DNA from: Clostridia bacterium
GTDB taxonomy: Bacteria > Bacillota > Clostridia > Oscillospirales > CAG-272
Assembly (NCBI GenBank): GCA_017461385.1
Contig: JAFTXZ010000011.1
Coordinates: 62,001 to 126,000 of the forward strand
DNA: 64,000 bases
Reading direction: 5' to 3'
Shown here: one piece after another, positions 1-7,985 of the stretch
Layout: each line of letters begins with the position of its first letter
Position numbering within the stretch: position 1 is the stretch's first letter
Notes under the pieces: model-generated
Database searches by the model: none
Told to the model about the DNA's origin: nothing
The model's input: only the letters and a program-made list of their open reading frames with translations
Translations under genes and position numbers: made by a program

Positions 1-784
1 CGCAGGCATCAAGCGCCTTTTGATATTCGTCCTTTGTAAATTTGTTCTTTGAGGTCAAATCTACAAACTCATCGTTAGTTTGCTCGTGCGAGCTGATTAC
101 GTAGTATTTTTCAGGAACGAAATTTCTAATAGCTAGATCCCTGTCGTAAATCGCCTTGACAATAGGCACAATAACACGGCCAACACGAAGTAGCTTTCCA
201 GTCTTAAGGGTTGCAAAGCGAGTGAGGTTTACACCGTAAAGCCAGTCGATATATGTTCTTGCAAAGCCCTCGTTGGCAAGGTTATCATATTCCACCTCGT
301 TCTTCATATCCAAAAGACCGGCGGAGATAGTTTCAGGGGTTTGGTCAGGCAACCAAAGTCTAACAAGGTTTTTAGTGCCCTCAAGGGCATGCTCAACACA
401 AAGTCGGACAATAATTTCACCCTCGCGGTCAGAGTCGCCTGCGTTTACAATGGTGTCCACGTCCTTGCGATTGCAAAGATACTTAATTGTATTAAACTGC
501 TTTTGAACGCCGGCATCAACCTTTTTGTCAGCGCCAGCCTTTAGGTTAAACTTGAATTTTTGGGGAAAGCAGGGAAGATTGTCCATTTCCCATCTACCCG
601 ATTTTGATGGAGAATATTCCTCAATATCGGCAAGAGAAAAAAGATGACCAAAAACCCAGGTAACAATATAATTGCCACCCTCATAGTAACCGTTTTTCTT
701 AGCCATTTCGTCCTTTTGAAGCCTTGCAATGCCTTGTATAATGTTTCTTGCAAGCGATGGCTTCTCGGCAATAATCAGTTGCAT
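1..784 (-). CDS. topB: DNA topoisomerase III, N-terminal part (runs off left edge)
   Basis: Reading from the ATG at 784 towards base 1 gives 261 open codons with no stop, so the 3' end lies outside the window. The protein opens with MQLIIAEKPSLAR, the N-terminus typical of type IA topoisomerases of the topo III family. Residues 115-121 read AGDSDRE, the TOPRIM acidic motif that binds magnesium, and NLTRF near residue 186 and VGRV near residue 201 also fit. The catalytic tyrosine lies beyond the edge. These enzymes cut and pass single DNA strands, acting on decatenation and recombination intermediates. The start has a strong GGGGAGGAG site six bases upstream. The gene has its own promoter and no operon partner in view. 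Plasmid and conjugative elements also carry topB, but nothing else here suggests one. Confidence 0.9.
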   Translation of the reverse strand, partial: MQLIIAEKPSLARNIIQGIARLQKDEMAKKNGYYEGGNYIVTWVFGHLFSLADIEEYSPSKSGRWEMDNLPCFPQKFKFNLKAGADKKVDAGVQKQFNTIKYLCNRKDVDTIVNAGDSDREGEIIVRLCVEHALEGTKNLVRLWLPDQTPETISAGLLDMKNEVEYDNLANEGFARTYIDWLYGVNLTRFATLKTGKLLRVGRVIVPIVKAIYDRDLAIRNFVPEKYYVISSHEQTNDEFVDLTSKNKFTKDEYQKALDAC

Positions 785-828
785 TTTTCTCCTCCCCTCA
801 AAATTTCATTAAAAGTCGATACAAGGTC

Positions 829-857
829 ATTGTACCACAACTCTTTCCTTATTTCAA
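829..857 (-). promoter_or_regulatory. Promoter of topB
   Basis: Reading on the minus strand, TTGAAA (857-852), a 17-base spacer and TACAAT (834-829) form a near-consensus sigma-A promoter about 45 bases upstream of the topB start. Confidence 0.65.
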
Positions 858-859
858 GA

Positions 860-1040
860 TAAATATTATTTATATAAAATATAAACGCCATAACCTAACG
901 TCTATACCCAACGTTTACCCACACCCTCATATCTATACCAACACTTATCACGTAACATGTGCTAACCGCCAAAATCCAACGCAAAGGAAAGGTCGAGCTG
1001 CACAAAGGAAAGGTCAAGTGTTAATGTTAAAAAGATAAAA
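860..1040. other. Intergenic stretch between topB promoter and terminator
   Basis: No gene is seen in the space between topB and the UPF0291 gene. The only structure noted is a short direct repeat, CAAAGGAAAGGTCGAG and CAAAGGAAAGGTCAAG, at about 980-1018. The stretch around 885-960 is unusually rich in C on the plus strand. Confidence 0.4.
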
Positions 1041-1075
1041 GGTCAGTGTGGTTTTTCCACACTGACCCTTTTTTT
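1041..1075 (-). terminator. Rho-independent terminator of the rhamnosidase-mnmA operon
   Basis: A perfect 11-bp stem (1041-1051 with 1057-1067) around a 5-base loop is followed on the minus strand by TTTTATCTTTTT. The plus strand also ends in T7, so it may work in both directions. It sits 20-50 bases past the stop of the UPF0291 gene. Confidence 0.8.
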
Positions 1076-1093
1076 ATAAATGAAAATGACTGA

Positions 1094-1294
1094 TTATTTC
1101 TTCTTTAGCTTTGTTTTGCTTCCGTCTGGATTTTGAATTGTAATGCCGCCCAGTGAGGATTGAAGATTCCTACGATAGCCTGCAATATATTCCTTATAAA
1201 GCTCTTGTTGCTCAGCTAGCTCATCTGGGGTTAGTCCCTCAGCCTTTTTCTTCTTAGCAAGAAAGTTTATTCTTTCGATTTTCTCTTGTGTCAT
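1094..1294 (-). CDS. UPF0291 / DUF896 small protein
   Basis: This 66-residue protein begins MTQEKIERINFLAKK and matches the DUF896 (YnzC/YmcA-region UPF0291) family of short, helical, cytoplasmic Bacillota proteins. The pattern is a basic N-terminal helix, GLTxxEx.EQ, LYxxYIxxYRxNL and a lysine-rich tail. The molecular role is not established. A longer reading frame exists, but ATG 1294 has a GAGGTG site at the right distance and overlaps the mnmA stop as ATGA, which indicates translational coupling. It is the last gene of the minus-strand run from the rhamnosidase. Confidence 0.85.
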   Translation of the reverse strand: MTQEKIERINFLAKKKKAEGLTPDELAEQQELYKEYIAGYRRNLQSSLGGITIQNPDGSKTKLKKK

Positions 1295-2352
1295 TTCACA
1301 CCTCTTATTATTTTTCCACCGCCTACAACTATATCGCCGTCGTAAATAACAACGCTTTGACCCTTGCAAATAGCCCTTTGTGGCTCATCAAATACCACGT
1401 GCAAAAGACCGTTTTCTATGCTTACCATAGCAGGTGATTCCTGTTGCTTATAGCGAATTTTTGCGGATAAGTGCAGGGGAGTGTCTATTTTATCAAGTGC
1501 AATAAGGTTAACCTGGTCTGCCCAAAGCTCTCTTGACATAAGGTCAGGGGTGTCTCCGATTATTACTTGATTTGCTTCAAGATTTTTATCAACCACATAC
1601 ATTGAATGGTCAAGAGCAAGCCCAAGCCCCTTTCTTTGACCTATTGTATATCGTATTATGCCCTTATGCTTTCCAAGAAATTTGCCATCAGTTGTTACAA
1701 AATCTCCCACAGGGTAGGACTTTTTTGTGTATTCCTCGATAAATTTAGCGTAATCACCATCTGGCACAAAGCATATATCCTGACTGTCCTTTTTCTGCCC
1801 GAGAGAAATACCGCTTTTGTCAACAAGCTCTCTTGCTTCGCTTTTTGACAGAACAGAGCCGAGTGGAAAAATAACTCTTTTTAGCTTTTCCCTTGAAATG
1901 CGATAAAGCACGTAGCTTTGGTCCTTAGATAAATCCAAGGATTTTTTCAAAACTATACGGTCATATTTCTCATCATATTCAACCCTTGCGTAATGCCCCG
2001 TGGCAACGTACTCCAGTCCCAGCTGGTCGGCAAAATCAAAAAGCTTGTCGAACTTTAGCTTAAAGTTACACTCAATGCACGGGTTTGGAGTAGCGCCATT
2101 TTCATAGGCTGAAATAAAATCACTTATTACATATTTGTCAAAATCCCCTGAAAAATCAACCACGTGGTGGGGGATTTTCAAAAAATCACAGGCGTACCTT
2201 GCGTCCTCGATATCCTTGCTGGTAACACAGCTATCTCCACCCTTATGGAGTAGCATTGTAGCACCCTGACACATATAGCCTTGGTTCTTCATTAGTATGG
2301 CAGTGGCACAGCTGTCTACGCCACCACTCATTGCAACTAAAACGTTTTTCAA
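1291..2352 (-). CDS. mnmA: tRNA-specific 2-thiouridylase
   Basis: MnmA puts sulfur on U34 of the Lys, Glu and Gln tRNAs. The protein has the PP-loop motif SGGVDS close to the N-terminus. The first catalytic cysteine lies in TPNPCIECN (CN position), followed by the conserved ATGHYAR, and the second catalytic cysteine is in SQDICFVPDGDY. The C-terminal beta-barrel region is present, giving about 353 residues, normal for the family. I prefer the TTG start at 2352 (LKNVLVAMSGG aligns with family N-termini), two bases after the rhamnosidase stop. An ATG at 2394 would add 14 residues inside the upstream gene. Being co-transcribed with a glycosidase is odd, but the spacing leaves no room for a separate promoter. 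A sulfur-donating cysteine desulfurase is encoded at 39.2 kb. Confidence 0.93.
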   Translation of the reverse strand: MKNVLVAMSGGVDSCATAILMKNQGYMCQGATMLLHKGGDSCVTSKDIEDARYACDFLKIPHHVVDFSGDFDKYVISDFISAYENGATPNPCIECNFKLKFDKLFDFADQLGLEYVATGHYARVEYDEKYDRIVLKKSLDLSKDQSYVLYRISREKLKRVIFPLGSVLSKSEARELVDKSGISLGQKKDSQDICFVPDGDYAKFIEEYTKKSYPVGDFVTTDGKFLGKHKGIIRYTIGQRKGLGLALDHSMYVVDKNLEANQVIIGDTPDLMSRELWADQVNLIALDKIDTPLHLSAKIRYKQQESPAMVSIENGLLHVVFDEPQRAICKGQSVVIYDGDIVVGGGKIIRGVK

Positions 2353-2353
2353 A

Positions 2354-4486
2354 TCAGAATACGTAGCTTCCCTTATCAACCTGATGTACAACACCGTCGA
2401 TTATAATAGTTGATTTAACTGGTGTTGTAATTTCATATCTAAAGGAATCACCCTCTAAATACCAGGCAGAGGAAACCGTTCCCCTTCTTGTTTCAATTTT
2501 TGCGCTTAGATGGTTTAGTTTTTTGCTTGGCTTTGGAGCAATTACAATTTCCTCGAAGCCAGGCTTTTCCTCAACCGTGTTAATACCACAGGCAACGCCG
2601 TAAACCCAATCTGCAACACTTCCGTAGGCGTAGTGGTTAAAGGAGTTCATATCCTTAGACCAAAACTCGCCCTTATCGTTTATGCCGTCCCAATGCTCCC
2701 AAATCGTAGTAGCGCCCTGCTTAACTGAATAGAGCCATGATGGATAGCTTTCCTGTAGCAGTAAATCGTAGGCAAGCTCCACGTAGCCGTTTTGTGAAAG
2801 CGCGTGAAGAATATATGGAGTGCCAAGGAATCCAGTCTTAATTCTTGTTCCGTTTGCCAAAATCATATCGGCAAGCTTCCTTGCGACCTCCTCCTTATTT
2901 TCAGCGATGCCGAAATAAAGTGCAAGTACGCACTCGGTTTGAGTCTTGTATTCCTTAAAGGTTTTTCTTATTTTCTTTACTATATTTTCATACAGTCTTT
3001 CGTATTTTGCAACGCTCTTTCCAATAACCCTGCCAGCCTTAATTACAAGAGAGGTTGAGTAAGCGTAGAAAACAGAGGCAATAAAATCATCGCTTGATGC
3101 ACCCTTGTAGCTACCTGCAGGCGAGTCAAGACCAAGCCAGTCTCCAAAATGCTCACAGCCCGTCCACAAATATTTGTCCTTTGAGTTAGTGGCGATGTAC
3201 TTAAGGTATAGGCACATTGACTTAAACTGCTTTTTCAAAATCTGCTTGTTTCCATAAGTCAAATACATTTGCCAAGGGCAAATTGTTGATGCATCACCCC
3301 AGCCACAGCCACTCCAATCATCACCCCAAACCTGAGGCACAACTGATGGAACGTAGCCGGAATCAAGCTGGTCAATAGAAAGGTCTGTTAGCCACTTTTC
3401 AAAGAATTTCTCTACGTCAAAGTTGTAGGAGGCGGTTTTAACAAATACCTGAGCATCTCCTGTCCAGCCCATGCGCTCATCTCTTTGCGGGCAATCGGTT
3501 GGAATATCTAAAAAGTTACCCTTTTGTCCCCAAATAATGTTAGAAAACAGCTTGTTAAGAAGCGGGGAGGAGCTATTTAGATAGCCTGTGCGCACAAGGT
3601 CTGAATGAACGACGATAGCGCAGATATTATCTGGGCTAATCTCACCGGGGAACTCATTTACTCTTATGTATCTGAAGCCATAAAAGGTATGTCTTGGCTT
3701 GTAGGATTGATAGCCGTCCTGACAGGTGTAAATAAATTCACTTTTTGCAGAGCGATAGTTTTCGGTGTAGAAATTACCGTCCTTGTCAAGCACCTCGGCA
3801 ACGGACAAGGAAACCCTTTGTCCCTTTTTTGCATTGAGCTTAATTTCAAAATATCCGGTTAGATTTTGGTTAAAGTCGATTACAAGCTCGCCCTTTGGAG
3901 TTTTGAAAATCCTGTGTGGAATTATTCTTTCCTGCTCCTTGATATATGGACCCTGCTGTGCGCAAAGCCTGTCGTGTGGGTAGTCGTTTACCCTTACCTG
4001 AGTGTAGGATTCCTCAAAGCCACAATCGTAATGCTCACCGTCGTAAATATCAGCCATTGTGATAGCGGAAAGGGAGCATTCCCAGCTCTGGTCAGTATAG
4101 ACAAATTGCTTTTCGCCGTTTTTGTAGATGATTGCAAGCTCGGCAATGATAGATGGATAAATATCCTTCATATCCTTGTTAACTCTCCAGTTTATCCTAC
4201 CCTTGAACCAGCCCTGTGAAAGAGAAACCTTAAGCTCACAGGACTCCTTTATCATATCGGTTACGTCATATTCCTGAACCTGGGAGCGATACCTTGAGGT
4301 AAAGCCGGGGGCAAGAATAAAATCTCCAACTCGCTCCCCGTCTATTGTGGCATAGTAACAGCCAAGGGCAGAAATCTTAAGAGTAGCCTTTTTTACCTGC
4401 CCCTTTGCGTTAATTGATTTTTTGAAGACAGGGCAACGATTAAGTTGCATTTCGGGATATGAAATCCATTTAGAATTATTTAGCAT
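2354..4486 (-). CDS. Alpha-L-rhamnosidase, GH78 family, intracellular
   Basis: This 710-residue protein hydrolyses terminal alpha-L-rhamnose from glycosides or polysaccharide fragments. It has the N-terminal beta-sandwich (LGCYYATIDGERVGDFILAPGFT), the concanavalin-like middle and the (alpha/alpha)6 catalytic domain. The GH78 signature DCPQRDERMGWTGDAQ, which holds the catalytic acid region, is near residue 350, and TTIWEHWDG, the region of the general base, is near residue 600. The C-terminal beta domain is present. No signal peptide is seen, so it probably acts on imported oligosaccharides. ATG 4486 has an AGGAGG site and replaces a longer frame starting at 4528. It leads a run with mnmA and the UPF0291 gene. 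Substrate specificity beyond rhamnose cannot be read from the sequence. Confidence 0.9.
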   Translation of the reverse strand: MLNNSKWISYPEMQLNRCPVFKKSINAKGQVKKATLKISALGCYYATIDGERVGDFILAPGFTSRYRSQVQEYDVTDMIKESCELKVSLSQGWFKGRINWRVNKDMKDIYPSIIAELAIIYKNGEKQFVYTDQSWECSLSAITMADIYDGEHYDCGFEESYTQVRVNDYPHDRLCAQQGPYIKEQERIIPHRIFKTPKGELVIDFNQNLTGYFEIKLNAKKGQRVSLSVAEVLDKDGNFYTENYRSAKSEFIYTCQDGYQSYKPRHTFYGFRYIRVNEFPGEISPDNICAIVVHSDLVRTGYLNSSSPLLNKLFSNIIWGQKGNFLDIPTDCPQRDERMGWTGDAQVFVKTASYNFDVEKFFEKWLTDLSIDQLDSGYVPSVVPQVWGDDWSGCGWGDASTICPWQMYLTYGNKQILKKQFKSMCLYLKYIATNSKDKYLWTGCEHFGDWLGLDSPAGSYKGASSDDFIASVFYAYSTSLVIKAGRVIGKSVAKYERLYENIVKKIRKTFKEYKTQTECVLALYFGIAENKEEVARKLADMILANGTRIKTGFLGTPYILHALSQNGYVELAYDLLLQESYPSWLYSVKQGATTIWEHWDGINDKGEFWSKDMNSFNHYAYGSVADWVYGVACGINTVEEKPGFEEIVIAPKPSKKLNHLSAKIETRRGTVSSAWYLEGDSFRYEITTPVKSTIIIDGVVHQVDKGSYVF

Positions 4487-4543
4487 AAAAAACCTCCTAA
4501 AAAGCCTTTGATTGCATTGATTTCGCAATACTTACATACATTT

Positions 4544-4571
4544 ATTATACAGTATTTGAGTCAAAAATCAA
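4544..4571 (-). promoter_or_regulatory. Promoter of the rhamnosidase operon
   Basis: On the minus strand, TTGATT (4571-4566), a 16-base spacer and TATAAT (4549-4544). It is divergent from the arsR promoter, whose -35 box begins 39 bases further right. Confidence 0.6.
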
Positions 4572-4609
4572 TACGATTAAAAATAAATTGAGAAAAAAGC
4601 AAAAAACTA

Positions 4610-4664
4610 TTGACAAATTCTAAAACGATTGCTACAATGAATATATGAACAATTGCTCATATAT
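4610..4664 (+). promoter_or_regulatory. arsR promoter with ArsR/SmtB-type operator
   Basis: TTGACA (4610-4615), a 17-base spacer and TACAAT (4633-4638) form the promoter. Directly downstream, 4641-4664 is an inverted repeat, ATATATGAACA-AT-TGCTCATATAT, with one mismatch per arm. This follows the 12-2-12 layout known for SmtB/CzrA/CadC operators. Its position over the transcription start predicts autorepression relieved by metal. Confidence 0.75.
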
Positions 4665-4673
4665 GGAGGAAGT

Positions 4674-4994
4674 ATGGATAATTCAATTTCAAGAATTCAG
4701 GGTGCAATCACCCGTAACAGCGAGCTATTTGAGGAGGTTTCCGACCTTTTCAAGATTTTTGGAGATAGCTCAAGACTAAAAATTTTGTGTGCGCTTACAC
4801 AAAGCGATATGTGTGTCAGCGAGATTTCAGAATTTTTGTCAATCACACAATCTGCAGTTTCACACCAGCTCAGAATTTTGAAAACAAGCAATCTTGTTAA
4901 AACTCGCAGAGTTGGAAAGAATATTATTTATTCATTGGCAGACCAGCATATAAAGACAATTATTGATTGTGGCATGGAGCACGTATCGGAGTAA
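4674..4994 (+). CDS. ArsR/SmtB-family metal-responsive repressor
   Basis: This 106-residue winged-helix repressor reads DLFKIFGDSSRLKILCAL, the ArsR helix-2 signature, then MCVSEIS and TQSAVSHQLRILKTSNLVKTRRVGKNIIYSLAD, the recognition helix and wing. The C-terminal helix DQHIKTIIDCGMEH fits the alpha-5 metal site of CzrA/SmtB-type sensors, where Asp and His residues bind zinc or cobalt. A single Cys (MCVSE) is present without the alpha-3 CxC pair of ArsR. The start at 4674 has GGAGG directly upstream. It is followed three bases later by the P-type ATPase, so the pair is an autoregulated efflux operon. The metal is inferred (Zn/Cd/Co). Confidence 0.9.
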   Translation: MDNSISRIQGAITRNSELFEEVSDLFKIFGDSSRLKILCALTQSDMCVSEISEFLSITQSAVSHQLRILKTSNLVKTRRVGKNIIYSLADQHIKTIIDCGMEHVSE

Positions 4995-4996
4995 AA

Positions 4997-6826
4997 ATGA
5001 AGGAATTTATAAAGGAGAACAGGGCAATCCTTATCAAGCTTTTAATTAGCTTTTGCTTGGTGGCTTTAGGATTGATATTTAATAACCTTAATGAACAAAT
5101 TTCTTTTATTTTGTATATAGTAGCTTATATCCTTATCGCATATAAGACAATTTATAAAGGAATTAAAAAGCTATTTGTAAAGGGCGAGGTTGGCGAAAGG
5201 CTTCTTATGACGCTTGCATCGCTGGGCGCAATAATCATTGGTGAGCTATTTGAAGCTTCCCTGATAATAATTCTATACGAAATTGGCGAGCTTGTGGAAA
5301 GGGGTGCTAAGAAGGGCTCAAGAAGCTCTCTTGAAAAGCTTCTTTCTATTCGTCCCGATAGCGCAAGACTAAAGGAAACGGGCGAAATTGTAAAGGCAGA
5401 CACAATTTTGCCGGACGCACTTCTTGAAATCTATCCAGGGGAAAGAATTCCACTTGATGGTGTAGTATGTGAGGGCGTTGGCTTAGTCGATACCTCAATT
5501 ATCACAGGTGAAAGCACACCCGTTGAGGTAAGGACAGGTAAGGAGGTTTTCGGTGGTACGCTTAACCTTGATGCAGTAATAACAATTAAGGTTTCGAGAA
5601 GGAGCACGCAAAGTGCAGCGCAAAGAATAATTGACCTTGCTGAAAAATCCCTTGAAAAAAAGAACAAGGGAATTCGTTTCATTGAAAAGTTTGCAAAAAT
5701 TTACACCCCAATAGTATGTGGACTTGCGCTCTTAGTGGCAGTAATTCCACCGTTATTCGGCTTAGACTTTATTGATTGGGCAAATAAAGCGTTTTCTATG
5801 CTTGCTATCTCTTGCCCCTGTGCCCTTGTAATTTCAATACCTCTTGCATATTATTGTGCAATCGGCTACGCCTCTAAAAGAGGAATTTTAGTAAAGGACT
5901 CCCTAGCCCTTGAAAAGCTGGAGAGCCTAAACGCAATGGCATTTGACAAGACAGGCACTCTTACAAAATCAGACCTACACGTAACAAAGATTGAGGCTTA
6001 TGGCGACTATACTAAGATTAAGCTTTTGGAGCTTGTATGTATCGCTGAAAGCAAATCGAATCACCCCCTTGCGCAGGCGGTAAGAAATGAAGCAAAGCGC
6101 TTCAAAATCAACGTTCCAAGTGGTGAGAATTACGTGGAAAAGCCGGGCTTTGGAGTTGAATGTGATTCTGAATACGGACACATTAAGGCAGGAAGCAAAA
6201 TATACGTAGGAGCAATAACCGGCTCAAACGTTGGCACAGTGTTTGTGTCCGTTGACGGAAAATACGTAGGCTACGTTGGTGTAGGCGACGACCTAAAGCC
6301 AAACGGCAAAAAGGCGTTTGAAAGACTAAGAGGCTTAGGAATTAAAAAGATGATAATTCTAAGTGGCGACAAGAAGTCAAAGGTTGACGCAGTGGCAAGC
6401 GCACTCTATGCTGACGGTGCATATTCCCAGCTTCTGCCAGAAACAAAGCTTGAGGCGCTTGAGGACATTATTCAAAATAATGAGGGCATAAAAATCGGAT
6501 ATTGTGGCGACGGCATAAACGACCTACCCTGCTTAACTCGCGCAGACGTTGGCATTTCAATGGGGGCTGTTGGCTCTGACGTGGCAGTGGAAAGGGGCGA
6601 CGTTATCATAATGGACGACGACCTTGAAAAAATTCCAGAGGCTATTACGATAGCAAAGAAGACAAAGAGAGCTTCAGTATTCAATATAGCCTTTTCAATA
6701 AGCATAAAGGCAGTGCTTTTGGCACTAAGTCTGGCAATCCCAGCCTTCCCAATCTGGGTAGCAGTCCTTGGCGACGTGGGCACAATGCTAATAGCAGTTC
6801 TTGTTGCTACTCGCGCAGGAAAATAA
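4997..6826 (+). CDS. P1B-type heavy-metal-transporting ATPase (Zn/Cd/Co efflux)
   Basis: This 609-residue integral membrane pump exports metal ions at the cost of ATP. Motifs in order are ITGESTPV (about residue 168, actuator), SCPCALVIS (about 271, the CPC transmembrane metal site of Zn/Cd/Pb pumps), DKTGTLT (about 316, phosphorylated Asp), SNHPLAQA (about 354, the HP motif) and GDGINDLP (about 503). There is no N-terminal HMA domain or CxxC motif; the protein starts almost at once with transmembrane helices, so it is a short form. ATG 4997 follows the arsR stop by two bases and has a GGAG site. The longer frame from 4967 would overlap arsR. Cu export is less likely given CPC with this regulator type. 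Confidence 0.92.
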   Translation: MKEFIKENRAILIKLLISFCLVALGLIFNNLNEQISFILYIVAYILIAYKTIYKGIKKLFVKGEVGERLLMTLASLGAIIIGELFEASLIIILYEIGELVERGAKKGSRSSLEKLLSIRPDSARLKETGEIVKADTILPDALLEIYPGERIPLDGVVCEGVGLVDTSIITGESTPVEVRTGKEVFGGTLNLDAVITIKVSRRSTQSAAQRIIDLAEKSLEKKNKGIRFIEKFAKIYTPIVCGLALLVAVIPPLFGLDFIDWANKAFSMLAISCPCALVISIPLAYYCAIGYASKRGILVKDSLALEKLESLNAMAFDKTGTLTKSDLHVTKIEAYGDYTKIKLLELVCIAESKSNHPLAQAVRNEAKRFKINVPSGENYVEKPGFGVECDSEYGHIKAGSKIYVGAITGSNVGTVFVSVDGKYVGYVGVGDDLKPNGKKAFERLRGLGIKKMIILSGDKKSKVDAVASALYADGAYSQLLPETKLEALEDIIQNNEGIKIGYCGDGINDLPCLTRADVGISMGAVGSDVAVERGDVIIMDDDLEKIPEAITIAKKTKRASVFNIAFSISIKAVLLALSLAIPAFPIWVAVLGDVGTMLIAVLVATRAGK

Positions 6827-6834
6827 AACAAAAA

Positions 6835-6860
6835 AGCTATGCAAACGCATAGCCTTTTTT
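6835..6860. terminator. Bidirectional terminator between ATPase and InlB-repeat lipoprotein
   Basis: A perfect stem GCTATGC/GCATAGC (6836-6842 with 6847-6853) with loop AAAC is flanked by A6 on the left and T6 on the right. It can therefore terminate both convergent genes. Confidence 0.85.
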
Positions 6861-6864
6861 GTTT

Positions 6865-7985
6865 TTATTCTTCAGGATATTGTGCTAGACGAATCTCGCT
6901 CCAGTAGTCCTGTCCGTAACTTGGTGTTGGTTGTTCAATTACAACCTTTGCAATCTCTGCACCAACCTCAAACATAACAATGTAGTTACCTGCTGCAATA
7001 GAACCAAAGGCACCTCTATCATAACCAACCTCTTCGCCGTCTGCATCATACCAGGTAATTGTGTAACCAGCAGTGCCCTGACCTGCAACGTAGATTACGT
7101 CAACCATTGTTGCCTTTTCAAACTCAAGTGTAACGCTAATAGGCTTTTGGTTACCACAAATTGTTTTACTTTCCCAGTCACCATCGATAAGGTCAGCACC
7201 AAGGGCTAGACCCCAACCAGCGCTAGACTCAACCTTAGGGTTACCCTTACCCATAGCCTCAAGTGTAACGTCAACAAACTCAATCTTTTCATCGTCGCCA
7301 CATCTTGAGCAAATACCTGTTCTTTGCATTGGAATCTCGTCGTTCCAATCATATTCGTGTCCAAGTGCTGGGTTCATTTCAGTTGATTCAACAACACCAC
7401 AGCCTGGTCTGCCACACTTACGCTCGTGAATTTCAGCAGTTGTACATGTAGCCTCGGACTTTAGCTTGTAACCACCAGTTGAAGCCCAATCGTGGTTTTC
7501 TGTACCGTCAATACAGTAGTAAATTTTGTCAAATTTAGGGAAAAGCCTTAGATTAACCTTTATAATAGATGTTTGAGTATATAAAGCACCATTCTCATCA
7601 TACCAGCCCTTGAATCTAAAGCCGTTCTTTTCAGCTATCGGTAGTCTTCCGAGTCTGTCACCAGCCTCAAGCTCGATAACGTCATTTGGAACGTTACCCT
7701 CTTCATCAGTAACAAAGCTTTCATCTGCGCCAAGCATAAGCTCAACTGTTACAAGTGTGCCCTCGCCCTCGTTTCTTTGCCATTGAGCAATAAGATCCAT
7801 ATCGTACTCAACCTCAAAGGAACGTGTAATTTTTTCCTCAAGTGCTATGTCGTCAACAAAGTACCAACCAAGGAAGGTGTAACCCTTTCTTGTAGGTGTT
7901 GGAAGCTTACCGATTTTTTCTTCCTCGCCACGATAGAATTCTGTCTCAACATCGTCTGCAAGTGTACCACCGTTTGGATCAAGGG
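6865..7985 (-). repeat. Inverted partial gene duplicate, copy 1 (mate at 27090-28209)
   Basis: The 3' half of this lipoprotein gene matches the plus-strand gene at about 27090-28209. In the last 74 bases I count three differences. The copies are in inverted orientation about 20 kb apart. Confidence 0.8.
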
